Shown here: one piece after another, positions 8,721 to 16,625 of the stretch
How the letters are laid out: every line of letters begins with the position of its first letter
Position numbering within the stretch: position 1 is the stretch's first letter
DNA from: Verrucomicrobiia bacterium
GTDB lineage: Bacteria; Verrucomicrobiota; Verrucomicrobiia; Limisphaerales; JADLHS01
Direction: 5' to 3'
Length of the DNA stretch: 64,000 nucleotides
Assembly: GCA_023953615.1 (NCBI GenBank)
Contig: JAMLJH010000002.1
Coordinates: 956,592-1,020,591 of the forward strand
The notes under the pieces: model-generated
Databases searched by the model: none
Told to the model about the DNA's origin: nothing
The model's input: only the letters and a program-made list of their open reading frames with translations
Program-made: the position numbers and the translations under genes

Positions 8721-9520
8721 TTCTGCCGCGGCTCGGTTGGGCGCAGGAACTGGCTGTTCCCGTCAAGCTGCGTTGGAACGCCGCCGCGGATTCCAATGTC
8801 GCTGGTTACGCGGTGTATTTCGGACCGGCGGTCACCGGCAGGTTGCAGCGGGTGGATGTCGGCCCCAATCTGGAAGTAACGCTCTCCAATTTATATGTGG
8901 GAACGACCTATCGCATTTATGCGGTTTCATACAACGCGTTCGCCTTGGAAAGCATTCCCTCGAATGAACTGCTTTACACGCCCACCGTTTCCGCCGCGCC
9001 GCCGGCGGGGCAGAACGGCCGATTGCAAATCACCCGGCTCGCCGACGGGCGTCTGCGATTGAACACCACTGCGACCTCGGGCACGGTGGGGGCCATTCAA
9101 TTTGCCGCCACGCCCAACCCGGTTTACTGGCAGACGTTGACCAACGTCACCGCCAATCGCACCGGCCAGATCATCGCGCTGGACGCCGCCGCCGCGTCGG
9201 TGGCCCAGCGGTTTTACCGATTTGTCCCCGGCCCGCAACCGTTGCTCTCGCGGATCACGCTCACGCCGCCGACCAACGGCATGATGCGGCTCGAATGGCT
9301 GACGCCGCCCGGCGCCGTGACGCAGTTGCAATCCGCCGGCAGTCCCAACGCAAAAATCTGGACCCCGCGCGCCACCCTCACGGCCGATGCCGAAGGTCGC
9401 ACGGTGTATTGGACTCCCGTGTCGCCGACCTCGGAAGCGCAATTTTACCGGGTCATGATGACGACGGAACCCGCCACCTACCGGGAACGCGGTGCTGCCA
9501 GTGACGCTCCTGCGGGTTGA
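8660..9520 (+). CDS. Exported fibronectin type III protein with two W...FYR modules
   Basis: A 286-residue protein with a signal peptide at about 1-28 (cleaved after LGWA). A fibronectin type III domain covers about 31-110 (VKLRWNAAADSNVAGYAVYF). Two copies of a beta-rich module follow, each with an internal Trp and ending in FYR: residues 118-188 (YWQT...RFYRF) and 196-265 (IWTP...QFYRV). In other exported proteins of this window FYR lies within 3-8 residues of the C-terminus. Here a further 21 residues follow and run over the RHS junction, so the 3' end may have been altered when the RHS segment arrived. It is the apparent target of the sigma-54 promoter at 8572. The role is probably cell-surface or secreted; no enzyme motif is seen. 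Confidence 0.75.
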   Translation: MRKNAVFPWSSRLLVILLGLILPRLGWAQELAVPVKLRWNAAADSNVAGYAVYFGPAVTGRLQRVDVGPNLEVTLSNLYVGTTYRIYAVSYNAFALESIPSNELLYTPTVSAAPPAGQNGRLQITRLADGRLRLNTTATSGTVGAIQFAATPNPVYWQTLTNVTANRTGQIIALDAAAASVAQRFYRFVPGPQPLLSRITLTPPTNGMMRLEWLTPPGAVTQLQSAGSPNAKIWTPRATLTADAEGRTVYWTPVSPTSEAQFYRVMMTTEPATYRERGAASDAPAG

Positions 9521-11555
9521 TGTGGATTTCAAATTTTGCCACCGCCCATTCGCCATCCTCGCCTCGACCGCCTACGGTTACGACGACGCCTCGCGCCTGC
9601 TGACGGTGGGCGACGGCACGCATAGCGCCACGTATGATTACCTTGATAATTCCTCACTGGTGGAACAGATTGTTTTCGCCACGAACGGCACCACCGTGAT
9701 GACCACGACCAAAGGCTATGATTTTGTAAACCGGCTCACGAACACGACGACCTTGGACGTTGGCCTTGGGACTTTGGACTCCCACGCTTACAAATACAAT
9801 CCCGCCAGCCAGCGCACGAGCGTGACGAACCTGGACGGCAGCTATTGGGTGTATGGCTATGACAGCATGGGGCAGGTGACGAGCGGGAAGAAGTATTGGA
9901 GCGATAGCACACCTGTCGCCGGGCAGCAGTTTGATTATGCGTTCGACGACATTGGCAACCGGCAAACCACCACGCGGGACCTGCGGCAGGCTTCCTATTC
10001 TGTGAACAATCTGAACCAATACGCCAGCCGCACCGTGCCGGGCTTTGTGAACGTGCTGGGCACGGCCACGAATACGGCCACCGTAAGCTTGTGGAGCCAG
10101 GACAATCTTGCGCTCTACACGCCGACGACGCGCAAGGGGGATTATTTCCGGGGAGAAATGTTGTTCAATAACAACACGGGCGCGCTGTGGCTCACCATCA
10201 CCAACGTGGCCGTGTTGAGCAACTATACGGGGGCCGATGTGGTGACGAATACTATCGGGAAACTCTTTCTGCCCAAGACGGCGGAGGTGTTTGGTTATGA
10301 CGCCGATGGCAACTTAACCAGTGACAGCTTGTGGACGAATGTGTGGAATGGGGAGAACCGGCGGATAGTGATTGAACGTAGAAGCGACGCCCCGTCGCTC
10401 TCCAAAGTGAAAGAGGTGTGGACGATTCTGGCCGATGGAAGATGGATTGAGCGCATTGTGTCCACGAACAATGGAACAGCTTACTATCCTTCACTCACGA
10501 ACCGCTACGTGTGGGACAATCAAGTGTTGCTGGCGGTGCTGGATCATACGAACGGCGTGGTGGTGAGCTTCCTGCGGGGCATAGATATGAGCGGCAGTAT
10601 TCAAGGAGCTGGTGGGGTGGGTGGAGTGTTGGCGGTGAAAGCGGGAACGTCCGCCCAGTGTGGCAACATGGCGAACACCACACATTTCACCTGCTATGAT
10701 GGTAACGGGAACGTGGCGGCGTTGGTGAATGCGGCGACTGGTATTGAGAGCGCACGGTATGAATGCGGGCCGTTTGCGGAACAAGTGCGGGAAACCGGCC
10801 CAATGGCGAAACTCAACCCCATCCGCTTCAGCACGCAATATCACGATGATTACATCGGGGATGATAAATACTTGTTCCGGGATTTGAGAGATGGAAGATG
10901 GCTAAGCAGAGACCCTATCGAGGAACGTGGAGGTGAAAACCTCTACGAATTTGTCGGCAATAACCCCGTTGACTACATCGACCCAGCTGGGAGGAAGAGA
11001 TATCGTATGAAGTTTCCGAGTTTCTATATCTCAGCGATTACCTTCGTCCCCGGCGACATCATTGAGGTTCCGAAAGACACGATAACTGTTCGCAGTGGGA
11101 ACCTGTGGCCGTTTGCTCCGGGTAGCAATCTCGCCAAGCTTCGGTGCCTGTTAGCAGAGCTCGGTTTCAACTTACCTGTGCCGAACAACGGCGTCTATTT
11201 GGCGAGCTTCGGAAGCTCAGCCAACGGTTGGACGGTGACATACGGCATTCCGACGAAAGCAGCCACTTTTTTGAGCGCGGACAACATTAACGGCCTGAGT
11301 ATTGTGAACGCCGAATTTCAAATCGTCACAGTGTGGCACGAAATGGAGGGGCACAATAAAGATGACGGCGAAGATGGCCCAGCGTTCGATGCTCGATACG
11401 AAAAACCTGTCCAAGACGCTGTTGAAAAACTGAAAAAGCAGCAGATTTGCGCGACGTGCGTTCCTAAGAACGGCGCACCTTCTTGGACGATAAGTAACGC
11501 GTTTGATAAAGCGATGTGCAAATGCGGAATCGACCGGCCTCCAAAAAGGAAATGA
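9492..11555 (+). CDS. RHS core protein with variable C-terminal domain, 5'-truncated (cassette 1)
   Basis: The frame is open for 687 residues from a GTG at 9492. RHS/YD repeats begin at once (TAYGYDDASRLLTV), with no signal peptide or N-terminal trafficking region, so the 5' part of a normally much longer RHS gene is missing. The core ends near residue 500 with RWLSRDPIEERGGENLYEF, the hallmark border. After PVDYIDPAGR comes a roughly 185-residue variable domain of lower GC, with VWHEMEGHNKDDGED (HExxxH, one residue longer than a zincin motif) and C-x2-C and C-x-C near the end. Such tips are usually toxins. The lipoprotein 5 bp downstream is the obvious immunity candidate. It overlaps the fn3 gene by 29 bp, and the true start is uncertain. 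Confidence 0.75.
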   Translation: MLPVTLLRVDVDFKFCHRPFAILASTAYGYDDASRLLTVGDGTHSATYDYLDNSSLVEQIVFATNGTTVMTTTKGYDFVNRLTNTTTLDVGLGTLDSHAYKYNPASQRTSVTNLDGSYWVYGYDSMGQVTSGKKYWSDSTPVAGQQFDYAFDDIGNRQTTTRDLRQASYSVNNLNQYASRTVPGFVNVLGTATNTATVSLWSQDNLALYTPTTRKGDYFRGEMLFNNNTGALWLTITNVAVLSNYTGADVVTNTIGKLFLPKTAEVFGYDADGNLTSDSLWTNVWNGENRRIVIERRSDAPSLSKVKEVWTILADGRWIERIVSTNNGTAYYPSLTNRYVWDNQVLLAVLDHTNGVVVSFLRGIDMSGSIQGAGGVGGVLAVKAGTSAQCGNMANTTHFTCYDGNGNVAALVNAATGIESARYECGPFAEQVRETGPMAKLNPIRFSTQYHDDYIGDDKYLFRDLRDGRWLSRDPIEERGGENLYEFVGNNPVDYIDPAGRKRYRMKFPSFYISAITFVPGDIIEVPKDTITVRSGNLWPFAPGSNLAKLRCLLAELGFNLPVPNNGVYLASFGSSANGWTVTYGIPTKAATFLSADNINGLSIVNAEFQIVTVWHEMEGHNKDDGEDGPAFDARYEKPVQDAVEKLKKQQICATCVPKNGAPSWTISNAFDKAMCKCGIDRPPKRK
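9912..10312 (+). repeat. RHS-core direct repeat, copy 1 (copy 2 at 12117-12517)
   Basis: A 401-bp segment repeated without indels at 12117-12517. Counting by eye I find about 32 differences (about 92 % identity), mostly third-position and concentrated in the second half. The two cassettes diverge on both sides. It is long and similar enough to serve homologous recombination, which would swap or delete C-terminal cassettes. Confidence 0.9.
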
Positions 11556-11559
11556 GGCA

Positions 11560-12021
11560 ATGAATCGTGCAACATTCATCATTGGTTTCAGTGCGCTGCT
11601 AGCCTTGGTGGGAGTAGTCACAGGCTGTGGCCACAACCCTCTGAAGCCTCGTGCGTGGGTGAACCGTGGGAGTTGTTTGCAGTTCGCCCGCGTAGGAATT
11701 ATTGCAGTTCGAGAATATGCCAAAGCGCACGGCCACCTTCCCGAAGCCGGCGCCAATCTGGCCGAACTGGGTGAGTTCAGTGTGCTGCGCGAGGTTGCGG
11801 TGCGGCTGAATTACGGCGGCAGCGATGCGTTGAGCCTTGAATCCCCAGAACGGATCATCGTATTGAAGTGCATATTTCCAGTCTCGTCGCAAAAAGGCGG
11901 CTCGGAATTTTACTACTGCGCCCTGTTGTCCGGCGAGGTTCTTCTCTTACAAGACAAGGATGCGATACTTGGAGGGGTCTGCCCGCAAGGAATCGGGGAG
12001 GTCGTGTTCCAAAAGGAATAA
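11560..12021 (+). CDS. Small lipoprotein downstream of RHS cassette 1 (candidate immunity protein)
   Basis: A 153-residue protein starting 5 bp after the RHS stop, preceded by AAAAGGAAATGAGG. The N-terminus MNRATFIIGFSALLALVGVV followed by TGC is a lipoprotein signal with lipobox VTGC, so the mature protein is probably anchored in the envelope. The rest has no motif I recognise: a short helical part (ARVGIIAVREYAKAHGHLPE) and a beta-rich C-terminal half. Position directly behind a polymorphic RHS tip is the classical place for an immunity gene. An envelope location would fit a toxin acting in the periplasm. That role is inferred from context only. Confidence 0.65.
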   Translation: MNRATFIIGFSALLALVGVVTGCGHNPLKPRAWVNRGSCLQFARVGIIAVREYAKAHGHLPEAGANLAELGEFSVLREVAVRLNYGGSDALSLESPERIIVLKCIFPVSSQKGGSEFYYCALLSGEVLLLQDKDAILGGVCPQGIGEVVFQKE

Positions 12022-12059
12022 GTGAATCGGACACGACCAACCAATGCACTGAACGTGCC

Positions 12060-13790
12060 ATGAGATTTTGTATTGGAGATTCTTGTCTGAACGTGAACCG
12101 GTCTGCACCAACCACGCCAGTCGCCGGGCAGCAGTTTGATTATGCGTTCGACGACATTGGCAACCGGCAGACCACCACGCGGGACCTGCGGCAAGCTTCC
12201 TATTCTGTGAACAACCTGAACCAATACACCAGCCGCACCGTGCCGGGCTTTGTGAATGTGCTAGGGACGGCGACGAACACGGCCACGGTGAGCTTGTGGA
12301 GCCAGGACAATCTTGCGCTCTATACGCCGACGACGCGCAAGGGGGATTATTTCCGGGGGGAAATGTTGTTCAATAACAACACGGGCGCGCTGTGGCTCAC
12401 CATCACGAACGTCGCCGTCCTGAGCAACTACACCGGGGCGGACATTGTGACCAATACCATTGGAAAGCTCTTTGTGCCCAAGACGGCGGAGGTATTTGGT
12501 TATGACGCCGATGGCAATCTCACCAACGACGGGCGTTGGTCATACACTTGGGACGCGGAGAACCGAATCACTTCCTTCACCAGAAACAGTGCCGCCCCGG
12601 TTGGTTCGCGGGTGAAGCTGGATTGCGCGTATGATTCTCGTTCCCGCCGGACGCAGAAGATTGTTTCAACGTGGAACGGTTCAACCTACGTGGCGCAGAG
12701 CACGAACAAGTTTGTTTACGATGGGTGGAATCTCATTGCCATCCTCGATGCCACGAACGGACTGGTTCAGTCATTCACATGGGGAACAGACGCGAGCGGG
12801 ACGATGCAAGGAGCGGGCGGTGTGGGCGGCCTGATTTCCATGACCGTGCATCAAGGGCCGGAGGCGGGAACATATTTTTACTGCTACGACGGCAACCATA
12901 ATGTCGCGACTCTCGTGAATGCCACAAACGGTGCGGTTGAGGCGGTGTATGAGTATGAGCCGTTCCTCGGTATTCTTCGCGCTACAGGCCGACTTGCATC
13001 CTTCAACCCGTTCGTTGGCTCGACCAAGTTCTGTGATTGGGAGACGGGGATGCTCTATTACGGCTACCGCTATTATGACCCGGATACAGGCCGGTGGCCA
13101 AACAGAGACCCGTTGGAAGAACAAGGCGGCGTGAACTTGTATGCTTTCGTTGCAAACAATGGGATTAACCGCATTGAGTATCTTGGTTTCTTCAGCATTG
13201 AAACGCTTTTACCAAATGCGGGCACATTTGAGCTTGGTCACATCCCTGTTCCTGGTTTGCCGCCAGGCTGTGGATTGGTTGGCACAATCACGGTTAAGAG
13301 TGAAGGCGGGTGCAAGGTTTACGAAATCGGCGCAGGCGTCTCGTGTAGTGTGCGTCAGAAGCTGATCGACAAGCTCGTCAAACGTATTCCTGGCATCGGC
13401 GAAACCCTCGACAGGTATTTGCCGGACGTATCAGCACAGGGGTGGATCGAGGGTGTAGTTCGGAATTGTTGTGGCTGCGTGGACGCGTGTGAGTTCTCGC
13501 TGAATGGCGCATTCACAGTCGGCAATGGTCGGCGCGGTGGCGGCGAAACCGCTGGTCAAAGAAAAGTTATTGAGCTTGGTGCTACTGGCGAAGTCAACGG
13601 TATCGTCAATCTGTGTCAGGGCACGCTGCGGCTGGATGCTACGGCCGTTTTCAGCTTCTCCATGAATTTCGAGCAGCTCGGTGAAAAGGGCTGGTTTCCT
13701 GCTTTTAACTTGGACAAGGAGTTTTCCGGGACACTACTTGGCGGAAAAACACAGTTTGAGGGGCTCAAATGGTTTAAACCCTGCAAGTGA
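12060..13790 (+). CDS. Orphan RHS cassette 2 with a different C-terminal domain
   Basis: The frame is open from ATG 12060 for 576 residues, but RHS homology starts only at about residue 20, at the junction near 12117, after a sequence unrelated to cassette 1. No good ribosome-binding site is seen, so it may be a silent orphan tip. The core ends with LYYGYRYYDPDTGRWPNRDP and EEQGGVNLYAF. The variable domain of about 210 residues (FFSIETLLPNAGTFELGH onward) has a hydrophobic start and a cysteine cluster NCCGCVDAC, and then a beta-rich region; I recognise no family. It differs completely from the cassette 1 tip. The next gene overlaps its stop by GTGA, suggesting translational coupling when expressed. 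Confidence 0.7.
   Translation: MRFCIGDSCLNVNRSAPTTPVAGQQFDYAFDDIGNRQTTTRDLRQASYSVNNLNQYTSRTVPGFVNVLGTATNTATVSLWSQDNLALYTPTTRKGDYFRGEMLFNNNTGALWLTITNVAVLSNYTGADIVTNTIGKLFVPKTAEVFGYDADGNLTNDGRWSYTWDAENRITSFTRNSAAPVGSRVKLDCAYDSRSRRTQKIVSTWNGSTYVAQSTNKFVYDGWNLIAILDATNGLVQSFTWGTDASGTMQGAGGVGGLISMTVHQGPEAGTYFYCYDGNHNVATLVNATNGAVEAVYEYEPFLGILRATGRLASFNPFVGSTKFCDWETGMLYYGYRYYDPDTGRWPNRDPLEEQGGVNLYAFVANNGINRIEYLGFFSIETLLPNAGTFELGHIPVPGLPPGCGLVGTITVKSEGGCKVYEIGAGVSCSVRQKLIDKLVKRIPGIGETLDRYLPDVSAQGWIEGVVRNCCGCVDACEFSLNGAFTVGNGRRGGGETAGQRKVIELGATGEVNGIVNLCQGTLRLDATAVFSFSMNFEQLGEKGWFPAFNLDKEFSGTLLGGKTQFEGLKWFKPCK
12117..12517 (+). repeat. RHS-core direct repeat, copy 2
   Basis: Second copy of the 401-bp segment at 9912-10312. 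Its left edge coincides with the abrupt start of RHS homology in cassette 2, so this edge is probably the duplication breakpoint. Confidence 0.9.
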
Positions 13791-14248
13791 GGCCCGAAAT
13801 GGAAGCCGTTCAGCGTTGGGAAACTTCGTTCCGCAAACACATTCGAGTGCGTTTGCAGCTTGAGCGTGACTACGGCGACCTGTTCTTGTCGCCTTACGGA
13901 TGGAGCTTTCTCCTGTTCCATGACCCAGTAGCGCTTGCTGCGAAGAGACGCATCGCAGAATCCAACGGTTGGCATGTGCGCTCTTGGCGCGGGCAGTCCG
14001 CAGCTGGTGGTCGAACCTATGCCAGACTTCAGCCCGCTCTTGATGAGTTCACTGCTTACTGTGAGGGGAAGGCAATACTTGGCTTCATAGATATCGTGAG
14101 CGGCTACGCGGAGTTCACCTTTCCAGTGAATCAATTGCCGAAATTTTGGAACAAGCGCATTCGCGAATGGGAGACAAAACCTCAGTTCGATGAACTAGCG
14201 AGCCTTTTTGTGAAAGGAATTGACCGCTGGTGCCCCGCCAAGAGCTGA
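13787..14248 (+). CDS. Small cytosolic protein coupled to RHS cassette 2 (candidate immunity protein)
   Basis: A 153-residue protein if translation starts at GTG 13787, which overlaps the RHS stop as GTGA, or 149 residues from ATG 13799. There is no signal peptide or membrane segment. It is rich in Trp and Arg, with stretches such as SPYGWSFLLFHDPVALAAKR and ending GIDRWCPAKS. No family is recognised. Its position directly behind a polymorphic RHS C-terminal domain, with start-stop overlap, makes an immunity role the leading guess. Its last codons include TGGTGCCCCG, which also occurs at the 3' end of tRNA-Lys(CTT). Confidence 0.55.
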   Translation: MRPEMEAVQRWETSFRKHIRVRLQLERDYGDLFLSPYGWSFLLFHDPVALAAKRRIAESNGWHVRSWRGQSAAGGRTYARLQPALDEFTAYCEGKAILGFIDIVSGYAEFTFPVNQLPKFWNKRIREWETKPQFDELASLFVKGIDRWCPAKS

Positions 14249-14630
14249 GAAGGAGTCTGGCTCGCCGCGCCGGGGTTGGTCGGTCACTAGCGCCTGTGCC
14301 ACAGCCCTGGACGCTCCGTCTTCGCTGCGAAGTTTAGGTTGAATGGTTCGTTGGGATCATTTGCGGTCCGTGCCGCCGTTCGTCACGCCAGCGGAAACGA
14401 CTATGCGCTCGTTCCGCCTGTCGCGCCGGCCAGCCGCACCGACCGCTTTTCCATTTTTGCCAGGTTTATTGCATTTTCACAACGTAGCGTCAGACGCTAC
14501 GATACGTGAACCATCCGTCCTCTCCTGCGTAATGATGCCTCCCCGCGAATTCAAGCGCGCGCTGAATGCGGAGGGTGAGCCAGCGTGTGCCGACCGATGT
14601 TCTGGGAGCGCCGATAGCATCCGTTTGGAA
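14249..14630. other. Gene-free stretch with a short palindrome
   Basis: 382 bp between the RHS cassettes and the AbiE pair. It contains a perfect 8-bp inverted repeat with a 1-nt centre (GTAGCGTC-A-GACGCTAC, 14484-14500), which could fold at the end of the abiEii transcript but has no T-run, and otherwise resembles a REP palindrome. I see no convincing reading frame, promoter or RNA gene in the rest. Confidence 0.5.
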
Positions 14631-15482
14631 TTACTCCAGAATCACAACGAGAAAATTGGCAAGTCGGCGGTGATGTTCAGCCATGTTTTGATTCAAACCG
14701 CACTCGGCTGCCAATGCACTGAACGGCTCTACCCAATCTTTCTGTGGCGGCGGCAACGACTCCGGCACTTCATGAGTACCGCGACGACGGAATGTCGCCT
14801 TGATGTTTTCCGACAAGCGAGTTCGATCCATCGTTCCAGAATCGAGCAGGAGAACCATGTCCACCAAATCCTTCACCCGAGTATTCGGACGCCCGGTGCG
14901 AGGCAGCGTGTAAGCGTGCAACTTTTCGGCAAACTGTTCTTCGCGCGATATGGCAGGCAGCTTCGCCTTTGCAATCCCGGCGAAGCCCAGCCAATCCTGT
15001 CCCTCCAAAATCTCAAACGGTTCGCGAAGCACGTCACCCGCACTCACGTCCAAATGAAAATTGGCAAAGCGTCGGCCCGCCATTTGTGCATCAACCGGAA
15101 AACGAGAGCCGCCGTAAGGCGCGGCATCCAAATCCATCGTGGGTTCGCCGATGGTGAATTCAAACCCGTCCTGGAGATCAACACTTGCCGCGCTTTGCAA
15201 CAAGCCGCGAATGGCAGTGTCATCCCATTTCTCTGTCGGCAGAGTGCGGATGGCCAGATCAACGTCCCGCGTCGTCCGCGCCGCCCGGATGCGGAGTTCC
15301 ATCGCGTACCCGCCCTTGAGCAGCCACGGCGCGTCCGGGTCATGAAACAGCCTGCAAAGCAAACGGTCGAAAGCCGCCTGTCGGCGCATACGCCGGATGT
15401 CGCCGCCGCCGCGCCGCACAGCCGCCAGCAGCCGGTCTTCTAAGGCGCGACGCAGAGCGATTGATGTTTCGTATCGTTTCAT
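14631..15482 (-). CDS. AbiEii/AbiGii-family nucleotidyltransferase toxin
   Basis: A 283-residue protein of the type IV toxin-antitoxin nucleotidyltransferase family. Family motifs are LLKGGYAMELR, followed by RTTRDVDLAI, which supplies the two metal-binding aspartates of the polymerase-beta-like fold, then FHLDVSAGD and RVKDLVDMVLLL. Characterised relatives block growth by modifying tRNA or using nucleotides when the antitoxin is lost, and some abort phage infection. The start ATG overlaps the antitoxin stop (ATGA), so expression is coupled. Regulation probably comes from the palindrome upstream of the antitoxin. Confidence 0.9.
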   Translation of the reverse strand: MKRYETSIALRRALEDRLLAAVRRGGGDIRRMRRQAAFDRLLCRLFHDPDAPWLLKGGYAMELRIRAARTTRDVDLAIRTLPTEKWDDTAIRGLLQSAASVDLQDGFEFTIGEPTMDLDAAPYGGSRFPVDAQMAGRRFANFHLDVSAGDVLREPFEILEGQDWLGFAGIAKAKLPAISREEQFAEKLHAYTLPRTGRPNTRVKDLVDMVLLLDSGTMDRTRLSENIKATFRRRGTHEVPESLPPPQKDWVEPFSALAAECGLNQNMAEHHRRLANFLVVILE

Positions 15483-16078
15483 TCAAACAGAGTCGTTACG
15501 AATTTCTTATGATCGGCGATTCCCTTCATTGCCGAAATCTCCCGCTCGGTTATCAGGCCGCGTCGCCTCGCTTCCTTGGCGACAGGTTTGAGCGCATGAA
15601 TGCCACTTGGATTGGAAGCAGCCACGTCGCACAGTGCGCGCAGTGGACGGCACACAGCCAGGCCACGCAGTTGCATAACTTCGCCCGCAGCGAGATTTAC
15701 ACGATGCAGCACGACTGACTTGGGAACACGACTGTTGCGGCGGAACATCGGCGGCACCGTCATGTGGATCTTTGCGGGATTGAAATCGCCCATCTCAAAC
15801 AGGCTCAGTGCCGTCTCATGCGACATGGCCGCGCGCGGCTTTTCGTCATGCCCGCGCGACCAAAGCAGCCAGACCATCATCTCGCCATCTTCCGGCGCGG
15901 GCAGATGCGCCATCCGATAGATGCCGCGCCAGACCCGCTCCCAATTCCCGGCCTTGACGTGATAGGGATGCGTGTTGTCCGCGTAGCCGGCCTCGATGGC
16001 CTGCTTCGTGGTGAAATACCCTTGCTGATCTTGGGCAATCGTCATCAGAGCGGCAAATGGATTGGTTTTCTTCGTCAT
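15479..16078 (-). CDS. AbiEi-family antitoxin / transcriptional autorepressor
   Basis: A 199-residue protein with an N-terminal winged-helix AbiEi domain (AQDQQGYFTTKQAIEAGY, then WERVWRGIYRMAHLP) and a C-terminal antitoxin part (LAVCRPLRALCDVAAS). Family members bind inverted repeats in their own promoter and neutralise the partner nucleotidyltransferase without direct contact (type IV). I prefer ATG 16078 to ATG 16084 because GAGG lies 8 nt before the former but only 2 nt before the latter. A 13-bp inverted repeat overlaps the ribosome-binding site and start, in the right place for autoregulation. Confidence 0.88.
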   Translation of the reverse strand: MTKKTNPFAALMTIAQDQQGYFTTKQAIEAGYADNTHPYHVKAGNWERVWRGIYRMAHLPAPEDGEMMVWLLWSRGHDEKPRAAMSHETALSLFEMGDFNPAKIHMTVPPMFRRNSRVPKSVVLHRVNLAAGEVMQLRGLAVCRPLRALCDVAASNPSGIHALKPVAKEARRRGLITEREISAMKGIADHKKFVTTLFE

Positions 16079-16079
16079 G

Positions 16080-16110
16080 CACATATCCTCAACTTTTTTG
16101 AGGAAATGTG
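16080..16110. promoter_or_regulatory. Operator-like inverted repeat at the abiE start
   Basis: Arms at 16080-16092 (CACATATCCTCAA) and 16098-16110 (TTGAGGAAATGTG) match at 12 of 13 positions around a 5-bp spacer. The palindrome covers the GAGG ribosome-binding site and the alternative start of the antitoxin. It could be the AbiEi binding site or, in RNA, a hairpin hiding the ribosome-binding site. Confidence 0.6.
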
Positions 16111-16126
16111 CAAGCTGGCAGTCCGT

Positions 16127-16495
16127 TCAATCTGAGGCGTTTGACGTTGGTGATTTCTGTTTCGCCGCTTCCGTAACGACAATTTCAAGAATAATCGGCT
16201 GCCCGTCTGCAATCAAGGATTGCTGACGGCTTGGCAGCTCTGCCAAGTGTGCCAACTCCATCCGCTGCATTGCGGTTTCGATGCGTTTCAACGAGTGGCC
16301 GCACAGCATGACTTCGTGGGTGGCAAAGATCGGGAGAGCGACATCTTTGAGATGTTCAGCCTGGCCGACGAGTTGGGAAGGCAGACTGGAGCGAGCAGCG
16401 ACGACCGAAAAATTGGCCAAGAATTGGCCAAGCATGTTTTTTTGCGTTTTGTTGGCGTCACGGGCCAATGCCGAAAACCATTCACAGACAGGCAT
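16127..16495 (-). CDS. Hypothetical protein next to tRNA-Lys(CTT), doubtful
   Basis: A 122-residue frame between tRNA-Lys and the antitoxin gene. The longer in-frame start lies inside the tRNA, so ATG 16495 is used. I see no domain, signal peptide or clear ribosome-binding site. The position just 3' of a tRNA gene is where integrases or their remnants often sit, but no recombinase motif (R..HxxR..Y) is visible. It may be a decayed island gene or not coding at all. Confidence 0.25.
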   Translation of the reverse strand: MPVCEWFSALARDANKTQKNMLGQFLANFSVVAARSSLPSQLVGQAEHLKDVALPIFATHEVMLCGHSLKRIETAMQRMELAHLAELPSRQQSLIADGQPIILEIVVTEAAKQKSPTSNASD

Positions 16496-16502
16496 TTGAG
16501 AG

Positions 16503-16578
<76 letters not shown>

Positions 16579-16625
16579 AACCAAGGCCGCCTAGCATCGC
16601 AATCGTAGGCGGGAGTTGTCAATCT

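Noticed and set aside
14343..15443. 366-codon + strand frame
   Set aside because: Antisense to the AbiEii gene, which has family motifs and an ATGA link to its antitoxin.
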